5,015 nucleotides of DNA from Bacteroidota bacterium. Lineage in GTDB: Bacteria > Bacteroidota > Bacteroidia > Bacteroidales > Prolixibacteraceae. The first letter of the stretch is position 1; each line of letters opens with the position of its first letter. The stretch covers positions 1-5,015 of the forward strand of contig JAUZOB010000253.1 of NCBI GenBank assembly GCA_030706665.1, written 5' to 3'. Below the pieces are notes generated by a model, which saw nothing but the letters and a program-made list of their open reading frames with translations, ran no database searches and had not been told where the DNA came from. Shown piece by piece: positions 1-5,015 of the stretch. The position numbers and the translations under genes were made by a program.

Positions 1-537
1 GCAGTATCCAAATCGTTGATTCTTACGCTTATCGGCGAAAAATGGCTTCCCACGGTCGTATACCTGCAGCTATTATGTTTGGTGGGGATGTTTTATCCGT
101 TGCACTCTTTAAATTTGAATATACTTCAGATACACGGACGTTCCGATCTTTTTCTGAAGCTGGAGATCTTCAAAAAAATTCTGGCGGCGCCAGTGATCCT
201 ATGTGGAATTTTTTGGGGAATAAAAGTCATGATCATCGGGATGATCTTAAATGCAATGATTGAAACTTTCCTGGATAGTTATTGGTCGGGGAAGTTTGTG
301 GGTTATTCATTTTCGCGACAGATCCGCGATATCCTGCCTTCATTTTTTCTGGCGGCAGTCATAAGCCTGATGATCTGGCCTATCAGCCTGATCACAGCAT
401 TCCCGCCTTTTTGGGTGCTGACACTGCAGTTATCGGGACTAATCTTTTTAACCATCGGAATTTGCGAATTTCTAAACTTTCAGGAATATCAGAATATCAG
501 GAATATCATAGTCGAAAAATTAAAAAGCAGAAGCTAA
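1..537 (+). CDS. wzx: Wzx-type polysaccharide flippase, C-terminal part (5' truncated by window)
   Basis: The frame is open from base 1 (AVSKS...) to a TAA at 535-537, so the gene begins upstream and only its last 178 residues are seen. A TTG at 16 is an internal codon, not a start. The fragment is strongly hydrophobic, with about five membrane segments near fragment residues 19-43, 58-72, 74-92, 112-133 and 136-156, followed by a basic cytoplasmic tail. The stretch from IGEKW through YPLHSLNLNILQ and GRSDLFLKLEIFKK resembles the C-terminal half of WzxC/TuaB-like members of the polysaccharide transport (MOP) superfamily, which usually have about 480 residues. Such proteins move undecaprenyl-linked repeat units across the inner membrane. 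Neighbouring glycosyltransferase and wzy-like genes support the role. The sugar substrate cannot be deduced. The GT2 gene starts 3 bases after the stop, implying cotranscription. Confidence 0.88.
   Translation, partial: AVSKSLILTLIGEKWLPTVVYLQLLCLVGMFYPLHSLNLNILQIHGRSDLFLKLEIFKKILAAPVILCGIFWGIKVMIIGMILNAMIETFLDSYWSGKFVGYSFSRQIRDILPSFFLAAVISLMIWPISLITAFPPFWVLTLQLSGLIFLTIGICEFLNFQEYQNIRNIIVEKLKSRS
481..506 (+). repeat. Imperfect short tandem repeat at the 3' end of the flippase gene
   Basis: Three head-to-tail units are visible: CAGGAATAT (481-489), CAGAATAT (490-497) and CAGGAATAT (498-506). The middle unit lacks one G. They encode part of FQEYQNIRNII near the flippase C-terminus. Because the units are 9, 8 and 9 bases long, gain or loss of the middle unit would shift the frame, though only the last residues of the protein would change. 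It may simply be chance. Confidence 0.5.
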
Positions 538-540
538 ACG

Positions 541-1515
541 ATGAAAAGATCAGAAAATATCATGGTTTCGATATACATGATTACCTATAACCATGAAAAA
601 TATATTACTCAGGCTATCGACAGTATACTGACTCAGAATGTTCAGTTCAATTACGAAATCGTGATCGGGGAGGATTGTTCACAGGACAATACCCGAAGTA
701 TTATTATGGAGTTTGCCCAAAAGTTCCCGGGGATTTTCAACCTGATCCTTCAGGAACACAATGTCGGAATATTTGAAAATCAGATGGCCGTATTCAAGGC
801 TTGTCGCGGCAAGTATATTGCACTGCTGGAAGGCGACGACTACTGGACAGATCCCTTTAAGTTGCAGAAGCAGGTTGATTTTATGGAAGCTAACCCGGAA
901 TACGGAATGGTCCATACCGATTTTGACGAAAAGAGAGATTCGGTATTTCAAAATTATAACCGGTGTCATTCGCTTCGGATACCCGAAGGAAATATCTTCG
1001 ATAATTTATTAGGAGACCAGTGGCTAATCCATACTCCGACCATCATGGTCAGGGCCGTTCTGATCAAAGAGTACCGGACTTTTTACTATGCCAATATTGA
1101 AGAGACCCAAAAATGGTTGTTTGATGATATTGGAATCTTTCTCTACGTCGCCTCGCGCTCGAAGATTAAATATTTTGATTATTCAACTGCGGTATACCGA
1201 ATTTTAGAGGAATCCTGTTGTCATTCCAAATCATGGCACCAACGTTTATTAAATGGTTGTTCGCTTTATGACATAAAGCTTTTCTTCGTCCGAAAATACA
1301 ATGTCAAAAATCAGAAAATCGTCCGTTCGTTAATGACCGGAATGAATAAAACGAAGCTCAGGATTGCATTCCTGGAGCATAACCTGTCGGAGGCCGTCGT
1401 TGCTTTTTATCAACTTTTGAAATACAGGGCTCCGGACTTTAAAGACTGCATTCTGTTCGTGGGAAGTTTCAGTTTCATCAACCTGATAACCGGGAAAATC
1501 CAGCATAACAAATAA
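541..1515 (+). CDS. Family 2 glycosyltransferase (GT-A fold)
   Basis: This 324-residue protein has the features of a GT2 enzyme, which transfers a sugar from a nucleotide-sugar donor to the growing lipid-linked repeat unit at the cytoplasmic membrane face. The first beta strand and nucleotide-binding start are at residues 9-22 (VSIYMITYNHEKYI). GEDCSQDN lies at 43-50, and LLEGDDYW at 95-102 carries the acidic pair that takes the place of the metal-binding DXD. DDIGIF at 195-200 is a plausible site for the catalytic acid, and YR at 219-220 closes the GT domain. Residues from about 235 on form a helical tail with a hydrophobic patch near the end (ILFVGSFSFINLI) that may touch the membrane. The ATG at 541 is 3 bases after the flippase stop. 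The ATG at 562 (M8) is an alternative start, since many relatives begin with MVSIYMITYNHE. No clear Shine-Dalgarno is present. Donor and acceptor cannot be told. Confidence 0.9.
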   Translation: MKRSENIMVSIYMITYNHEKYITQAIDSILTQNVQFNYEIVIGEDCSQDNTRSIIMEFAQKFPGIFNLILQEHNVGIFENQMAVFKACRGKYIALLEGDDYWTDPFKLQKQVDFMEANPEYGMVHTDFDEKRDSVFQNYNRCHSLRIPEGNIFDNLLGDQWLIHTPTIMVRAVLIKEYRTFYYANIEETQKWLFDDIGIFLYVASRSKIKYFDYSTAVYRILEESCCHSKSWHQRLLNGCSLYDIKLFFVRKYNVKNQKIVRSLMTGMNKTKLRIAFLEHNLSEAVVAFYQLLKYRAPDFKDCILFVGSFSFINLITGKIQHNK

Positions 1516-1537
1516 CGGTTTGTCCGAACCGACACTT

Positions 1538-2791
1538 ATGAACAAAGAGAAGATCATTCTGAATGCCACTCTGTTTCTGTTTATCCTTTCAGCCCTGGAA
1601 GGAATCTTCGGTGCAGATGCGCTGATACCGATCAAGGGGTCCACCATACGCGTCATTATGGATGTCGGGGTGCTGTTGACCGGCTTGTATGCAATAGACT
1701 ACAGGAACCCATTCAATGACCTGACCATCATGATATTATCTTTTATGGCCCTTTCTGTTTTCTCGTTCCTGTTAAACTTCGGACAGCTATCGTTCATCGG
1801 GTTTCTAAACGGGCTGCGTGAGTTTCTGTCCTATTTCTTTTTTCCCGTCATCTTCATCTTTCTGTTTCGGTCCGAACAAAAAGATTTATTAGTCAAAAGC
1901 TTCAACCGGTTGATCACTGCTTTTTTGATTTTGCAAATCCCGGTTTCTGTTTATCAGCTTATTCTTAACGGTGCAGGGGATTCGGTCAGCGGTACTCTGG
2001 CAGTAGGATTTTCGGGCATCTTAACATTTATCATCTATCTGTCGACCTTTTACCTGATGGTACAGGGTTTTGACCGGAACCGGATTTTTAAAAGTCTGTT
2101 GCATAAGTCGTATCTGTTTCTGTTCTGGATTCCTTCGTTCATCAACGAGACCAAGATCAGTTTTCTGCTGATCATTTTATTTTTTCTCTTTCTTGCCGAA
2201 TTTTCAGGCAAAAACAGTTTACAGGCAAGCCTGTTGATCGTCTGTCTTTTCATTTCAATCCATCTTTTCGACCGAATGTATCAACGTACGACCGGTTTTG
2301 ATTTTAAGACTGACATCTTAACAAGCGAGTACCTTGAGACTTATACATCCGATGACGATGAGATTTATGTAGATGTACCCCGGTTCGGTAAAATCATGTT
2401 GGTTCCGAAGGTATTGAATGAAGAGGAGATGCTGTTAGGCAAAGGGCCCGGACAGTTTAAAGGAGGGACGGTACTTGAAGCCAGTTCGTTTGCGAAGGAA
2501 TACGAATGGCTTTTGGTCGGATCACGCCCCATGCTCTTTTTTCTGTTGATTCAGGTCGGGATCTTCGGCACAATCCTGTTCATTTTGTATTGGATCCGGT
2601 TAATTCTGGCTTCATGGAAATTTTCGACATTTGAATATTCAAAAAACATCCTTCTGTTTATCACCTTGAGCTTTATAATCATTCAGTTCTACAATGACTC
2701 GTTCAGAGCCATTTTTCCAACCTGTATTATGATGTATTTAATCGCATTTTCACGTTATTATGATTACGAAAAAAAAGATATTGATTATTAA
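1538..2791 (+). CDS. wzy: Wzy-like O-antigen/exopolysaccharide polymerase
   Basis: This 417-residue integral membrane protein has about ten to twelve hydrophobic segments, roughly at residues 8-26, 36-53, 62-80, 96-111, 125-144, 157-176, 190-201, 206-221, 228-244, 333-354, 370-386 and 390-406. One large soluble loop, about 246-330, is acidic (TSDDDEIYVDV at 270-280) and carries GKGPGQF at 301-307, the glycine-rich motif typical of Wzy polymerases and O-antigen ligases. NETK at 203-206 is also familiar from Bacteroidota homologues. The expected role is block transfer of the repeat-unit chain in the periplasm. A ligase of the WaaL type has the same look, but the position between wzx and glycosyltransferase genes favours polymerase. 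I chose the ATG at 1538; a TTG at 1520 would add six residues (MSEPTL). The gap to the GT2 stop is 22 bases. The last 32 bases overlap the next gene. Confidence 0.8.
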   Translation: MNKEKIILNATLFLFILSALEGIFGADALIPIKGSTIRVIMDVGVLLTGLYAIDYRNPFNDLTIMILSFMALSVFSFLLNFGQLSFIGFLNGLREFLSYFFFPVIFIFLFRSEQKDLLVKSFNRLITAFLILQIPVSVYQLILNGAGDSVSGTLAVGFSGILTFIIYLSTFYLMVQGFDRNRIFKSLLHKSYLFLFWIPSFINETKISFLLIILFFLFLAEFSGKNSLQASLLIVCLFISIHLFDRMYQRTTGFDFKTDILTSEYLETYTSDDDEIYVDVPRFGKIMLVPKVLNEEEMLLGKGPGQFKGGTVLEASSFAKEYEWLLVGSRPMLFFLLIQVGIFGTILFILYWIRLILASWKFSTFEYSKNILLFITLSFIIIQFYNDSFRAIFPTCIMMYLIAFSRYYDYEKKDIDY

Positions 2792-3833
2792 TCAGAGTCA
2801 ATTTGGCTATTTGATTGATTATTACAAATATGCATCCTTTTTAGGGAAAGAGTACGATGTTACGTACTGTTGTTGGGATTATGGGAATATCCGGTTGAAG
2901 AATAAGGATATTACCATTCGCTACATCAGCCGACATGGGAATGTACTGAACCGTAACATGCGGTATATCAGCGAGTCTCTTCAAATCTACCGGTCAGACC
3001 ATTTTGATGTCGTACTGATCAACTACTTCAGGGGGTGTTCTCTCACTTCTTTATTCATTTCGAAGAATAAAAGCATCCTGGACATCCGAACCGGTGCGAT
3101 CAATGCAACTGCATGGGAGCGACGCTTCAGAAACGGTGTGTTGTGGATTGAATCTCTTTTTTTCAGGCAGATCTCCATTATCTCATTCGCATTGGGGAAG
3201 AAGCTTCGTCTAAATCATCGGAAGCTGCTGGAGTTGCCACTTGGTGCAGAAATGTTAAACATAGGTAGCAAAGAGCTTTCTGAAATAAAACTCTTATATG
3301 TGGGATCTTTCACCCTCCGCCGCATTGAGGATACAATCTATGGAGTGGCCAGATTCAAAAAGGACCATCCGGGGATAAAACTCAGCTATATCATCATCGG
3401 GTTCGGGATCGAACATGAAGATGAAAAATTCCGGTCGATAATTCAGGAGCTCAATTTACAGAAGGATGTTACGGTCAAAGGGTATATCCATCAAGACCTG
3501 TTAACCCCCTATTACAGATGGGCGACCATTGGGGTTTCCTATATCCCGATTACAAGTTATTACAACTACCAGCCTCCGACAAAGACCTATGAGTATCTGC
3601 AGGCAGGGATGCCAGTCCTTGCCACCCGCACATGTGCTCAAACAGAAATCATCAATGAGAAAAACGGAGTGTTGATCAGGGATAATCCCGAAGCATTTGC
3701 CGACGGCCTTCATTCCCTGTTCTGCCGTTTTCATGAATTCCGATCCGGGACCATTCAGGAAACCGTAAAAGAGTACACATGGGAAAATACCTATCACAAA
3801 TTAAGGACAATCATTGAGAACAAAATCAGATAG
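2760..3833 (+). CDS. GT-B fold glycosyltransferase, family 4-like
   Basis: This 357-residue protein has a two-domain GT-B layout. The N-terminal domain starts with a beta strand (KKKILIINQSQFG, residues 4-16). The C-terminal domain begins near 177 (KLLYVGSFTLRRIEDTI), continues through IIIGFG (211-216) and VKGYIHQDLLTPYY (239-252), and reaches the donor-binding block PPTKTYEYLQAGMPVLAT (272-289). E278 matches the second glutamate of the GT4 EX7E motif; the first position is tyrosine (Y270), as in the PTKxxEYL subgroup. It probably adds one sugar of the repeat unit from a nucleotide-sugar donor at the inner membrane. There is no signal peptide. The ATG at 2760 lies inside the polymerase gene (32-base overlap, +1 frame). 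It is supported because a TAA in the same frame at 2739-2741 blocks any much earlier start and the first strand begins right after it. Translation is likely coupled to wzy. An A8 run lies in the overlap. Confidence 0.88.
   Translation: MITKKKILIINQSQFGYLIDYYKYASFLGKEYDVTYCCWDYGNIRLKNKDITIRYISRHGNVLNRNMRYISESLQIYRSDHFDVVLINYFRGCSLTSLFISKNKSILDIRTGAINATAWERRFRNGVLWIESLFFRQISIISFALGKKLRLNHRKLLELPLGAEMLNIGSKELSEIKLLYVGSFTLRRIEDTIYGVARFKKDHPGIKLSYIIIGFGIEHEDEKFRSIIQELNLQKDVTVKGYIHQDLLTPYYRWATIGVSYIPITSYYNYQPPTKTYEYLQAGMPVLATRTCAQTEIINEKNGVLIRDNPEAFADGLHSLFCRFHEFRSGTIQETVKEYTWENTYHKLRTIIENKIR
2769..2776 (+). repeat. A8 homopolymer in the wzy/glycosyltransferase overlap
   Basis: Eight consecutive A bases are read as GAA AAA AAA in the polymerase frame and as AAA AAA AAG in the glycosyltransferase frame. 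The polymerase stop is only 12 bases further on. Losing one A, in DNA or by RNA polymerase slippage, would carry the polymerase frame directly into the glycosyltransferase frame past the TAA at 2789. This is a possible slippage site; use in vivo is not shown by the sequence. Confidence 0.6.
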
Positions 3834-3873
3834 AGAATGACCTGGCGGAGGTCGCCGATGGGAAAGAAAAGAA

Positions 3874-3905
3874 ATTGGAGTTTATGGTTAAAAAACATCT
3901 CCAAT
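3874..3905 (+). repeat. Inverted repeat ATTGGAG / CTCCAAT
   Basis: Perfect 7-base arms lie at 3874-3880 and 3899-3905, separated by 18 AT-rich bases that could add a few inner pairs (ATG at 3884-3886 with CAT at 3896-3898). It starts about 40 bases after the GT stop. No T run follows, so it is a poor match to an intrinsic terminator. It could be an operator or an RNA 3'-end stem. Confidence 0.35.
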
Positions 3906-3930
3906 ATTCTAACATTCTGATGTGATATAG

Positions 3931-3946
3931 TGTATACTGTTATACA
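3931..3946 (+). repeat. Short palindrome TGTATA-CTGT-TATACA
   Basis: Perfect 6-base arms with a 4-base spacer form a dyad typical in size of a dimeric repressor site. It lies about 108 bases upstream of the wzc-like start. The sequence is AT-rich, so a chance origin is possible. It also contains TATACT, which resembles a sigma70-type -10 hexamer, but that signal is not the usual one in Bacteroidota. Confidence 0.3.
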
Positions 3947-3952
3947 ACTCAC

Positions 3953-3978
3953 AGGAGATTAATCGTCCTTAATCTCTT
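3953..3978 (+). repeat. Leader hairpin 1 (AGGAGATTAA / TTAATCTCTT)
   Basis: The arms at 3953-3962 and 3969-3978 pair over ten positions with one G-T pair, around a six-base loop TCGTCC. The inner eight pairs are perfect. Only two pairs are G-C, so the stem is of modest stability, and the downstream sequence TTTCCAATTT is only partly T-rich. It could be a weak terminator or attenuator, an operator, or an mRNA leader stem. Confidence 0.4.
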
Positions 3979-3985
3979 TCCAATT

Positions 3986-3993
3986 TATCTTTA
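3986..3993 (+). promoter_or_regulatory. Candidate Bacteroidota -7 element TATCTTTA
   Basis: This matches seven of eight positions of the Bacteroidota -7 consensus TAnnTTTG, with A instead of the final G. Transcription would start near 4000 and give a leader of about 55 bases that begins with hairpin 2. No good TTTG-type -33 element is present at the expected distance upstream, so the call is weak. Confidence 0.2.
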
Positions 3994-4001
3994 ACTGTTC
4001 A

Positions 4002-4024
4002 CTCATTCCCACGACGGGACTGAG
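4002..4024 (+). repeat. Leader hairpin 2 just upstream of the wzc-like gene
   Basis: CTCA (4002-4005) pairs with TGAG (4021-4024). After one T/C mismatch, TCCC (4007-4010) pairs with GGGA (4016-4019), leaving the loop ACGAC. That gives eight pairs, five of them G-C. It ends 29 bases before the ATG and takes up the start of a GAGGAGG purine run at 4022-4028. The four loop bases ACGA are complementary to TCGT in the loop of hairpin 1. Confidence 0.4.
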
Positions 4025-4041
4025 GAGGCGAAGCTGTAAAG

Positions 4042-4047
4042 AAAGGA
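4042..4047 (+). promoter_or_regulatory. Ribosome binding site AAAGGA for the wzc-like gene
   Basis: The purine run AAAGGA sits 6 bases before the ATG at 4054 and fixes this start. It is the only clear Shine-Dalgarno-like site in the window; the GT2, polymerase and GT4 genes have none at a comparable position. Confidence 0.55.
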
Positions 4048-4053
4048 AATGCC

Positions 4054-5015
4054 ATGAATACATTCAATAATAATTCTGGTTCCCAGAGAAAAGAAGAGGA
4101 ATCCTGGCATATCAAAAAACTTGTCCTAAAATTTCTGAACCAACTTCATTGGTTTATCTTATCGGTTTTAACGGCACTGGTCATTGCTTTTCTGATCAAT
4201 CACTTTTCGATCCCGGTATACCGGATTTCATCGAAGATTCTGATTGAGGACAGTGAAAACAAGCAGTCGACAGGAGCCCTTGCCGGCCCGGAAAGAGACC
4301 TGACCCAGGGATTCGGGCTATACGCCGGCATGCAGAATTTCGACAACCAATCAATCATTCTGAAATCTTATACTCAGCTGTACAGCACCCTGAAAGAATT
4401 AAAATTTGAGATTTCTTACTTCAAAAAGAAGCCGTTTAACACTACCGAGATATATAAAGAGTCTCCGTTCAGAGTCGTATACGATTCGACACATGTTCAG
4501 CCGATTGGTGTAAAATTCGAGCTTCAGGTATTAAAAAACGGGAAGCTGAAACTTACGGCCAGGGATAAGAAGACAACGCTTTATAATTTCATGAGCAACG
4601 AACCGGTTCGAAGTAAAGTCCCGGTGTTTGTCTCGAGAGAAATCAGTCCCGGAGAAGTTGTGAAAGCCCCTGAATATTCCTTTTCGATTATTCTGAACAA
4701 CCAGATACCACCGGAGACCGACTGTAAATATTACTTCACGTTCACCAGCCTTGATCAGCTGGTTTTGAACTATCAGGAAGAGCTTACGGTTACACCGATC
4801 CAGAAACGTGCATCTCTGCTTGAACTGTCGCTCCCGTCGGCCGATCCGCCCAAAGGAAAGGATTTTCTGAACAAACTGATGGAAGTATATCTGAAAAATA
4901 ATCTGAACAAGAAGAACGAGATCGCTTCACGAACGATCAACTTCATCGAGAAACAGCTTTCGGAAGTCTCCGACTCTTTGCGTATTGCCGAAAACCGGAA
5001 AGAGAGGTTCCAAAC
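4054..5015 (+). CDS. wzc: Wzc/GumC-type chain-length determinant, probable BY-kinase (3' truncated by window)
   Basis: The frame is open from ATG 4054 to the window end, giving 320 residues and two leftover bases. After a basic cytoplasmic N-terminus (residues 1-30), one membrane segment at about 33-50 leads into a Wzz-type domain with the familiar block YRISSKILIED (56-66). NFDNQSIILKSYTQLYSTLKEL (95-116) is also characteristic of Bacteroidota exopolysaccharide chain-length proteins. Residues about 130-260 form a beta-rich periplasmic region containing many K and E, and LLELSLPSADPPKGKDFLNKLMEVYL leads into a helical region. From about 288 a charged, heptad-like helix (SRTINFIEKQLSEVSDSLRIAENRKERF) begins the periplasmic coiled coil. 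Full-length relatives usually have about 700-820 residues with a second membrane span and a C-terminal tyrosine autokinase, which would lie outside the window and is not seen. The expected role is control of chain length and coupling of polymerisation to the outer-membrane exporter. Confidence 0.88.
   Translation, partial: MNTFNNNSGSQRKEEESWHIKKLVLKFLNQLHWFILSVLTALVIAFLINHFSIPVYRISSKILIEDSENKQSTGALAGPERDLTQGFGLYAGMQNFDNQSIILKSYTQLYSTLKELKFEISYFKKKPFNTTEIYKESPFRVVYDSTHVQPIGVKFELQVLKNGKLKLTARDKKTTLYNFMSNEPVRSKVPVFVSREISPGEVVKAPEYSFSIILNNQIPPETDCKYYFTFTSLDQLVLNYQEELTVTPIQKRASLLELSLPSADPPKGKDFLNKLMEVYLKNNLNKKNEIASRTINFIEKQLSEVSDSLRIAENRKERFQ

Larger units (their letters stand above)
3834..4053 (+). 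promoter_or_regulatory. Non-coding leader between the GT gene and the wzc-like gene
   Basis: This is the only sizeable gap in the window: 220 bases without a convincing gene. It contains four inverted repeats (listed separately), an AT-rich middle (about 3881-4000), a candidate -7 element and a purine-rich ribosome binding site. Its length and structure contrast with the 3-base gap, 22-base gap and overlap elsewhere in the cluster. This suggests that transcription or translation of the wzc-like gene is controlled here. No strong rho-independent terminator (GC-rich stem followed by a T run) was found after the GT gene, so readthrough from upstream is also possible. Confidence 0.45.

Noticed and set aside
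172..178. A7 run in the flippase gene as a phase-variation site
   Set aside because: It encodes ordinary FKKI in the conserved part of the protein. Seven A bases are common at this base composition and there is no overlapping gene or alternative product.
42..263. Plus-strand frames overlapping the flippase and GT2 genes (42-263, 282-590, 761-1012)
   Set aside because: The real frames are shown by strong motifs and hydrophobicity patterns; these alternative frames show neither.
679..969. Open frame on the minus strand inside the GT2 gene, and similar minus-strand frames at 1330-1656, 2050-2253 and 3501-3797
   Set aside because: They lie opposite genes with clear family motifs, have no recognisable domain or upstream signals, and look like chance open frames.
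3844..3855. GGCGGAGGTCGC after the GT gene, reminiscent of the ops/JUMPstart element (GGCGGTAG...) of polysaccharide operons
   Set aside because: It matches only part of the element, lies directly behind a gene rather than in a long leader, and JUMPstart/RfaH control is described in Gammaproteobacteria, whereas the proteins here point to Bacteroidota.
3839..3856. Small hairpin GACCT / AGGTC, or alternatively GGCG / CGCC, just after the GT stop as a terminator
   Set aside because: The stems are only 4-5 pairs, the two forms exclude each other, and no T run follows.
4022..4028. GAGGAGG as a strong Shine-Dalgarno sequence
   Set aside because: It is 25 bases from the ATG at 4054, no start codon follows at the right distance, and AAAGGA at 4042-4047 is better placed.
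1..5015. CRISPR array, tRNA or rRNA gene, insertion sequence, attachment site, or defence/toxin system
   Set aside because: No regularly spaced repeats, RNA gene signatures, transposase or integrase motifs, or terminal inverted repeats were seen; the window is filled by polysaccharide genes.

Overview
The window is a piece of a surface-polysaccharide (exopolysaccharide, capsule or O-antigen) biosynthesis locus of the Wzx/Wzy-dependent type, all on the + strand. The protein style fits a member of the Bacteroidota: the GT2 opening (SIYMITYNHEKYI, GEDCSQDNT), the flippase C-terminus, and the chain-length/tyrosine-kinase-type protein with its YRISSKILIED block. Moderate GC, very short or negative intergenic distances and mostly absent Shine-Dalgarno sequences agree with this. 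No genus can be assigned from the sequence alone.

Layout: (1) 1-537, the C-terminal part of a Wzx-type flippase whose start lies upstream of the window. (2) 541-1515, a GT2 family glycosyltransferase. (3) 1538-2791, a multi-spanning Wzy-like polymerase. (4) 2760-3833, a GT-B fold (GT4-like) glycosyltransferase that overlaps the polymerase gene by 32 bases. (5) 3834-4053, a 220-base non-coding interval holding several inverted repeats. (6) 4054 to the window end, the N-terminal 320 residues of a Wzc/GumC-type chain-length determinant, probably a BY-kinase, cut by the window edge and still open at base 5015.

Inferred working model: the two glycosyltransferases add sugars to a lipid-linked repeat unit on the cytoplasmic face, Wzx flips it, Wzy polymerises it in the periplasm, and the Wzc-like protein controls chain length and couples to export. 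The first four genes (gaps of 3 and 22 bases, then a 32-base overlap) look like one transcript. The last gene has its own leader, a better ribosome binding site and possibly its own promoter, so it may be controlled separately.

The gene content is ordinary for this pathway and I see no novel enzyme system. The two things most worth checking are an A8 homopolymer inside the wzy/GT overlap, where loss of one A would fuse the two proteins in frame, and the structured leader ahead of the wzc-like gene, which has two adjacent hairpins with complementary loop bases.
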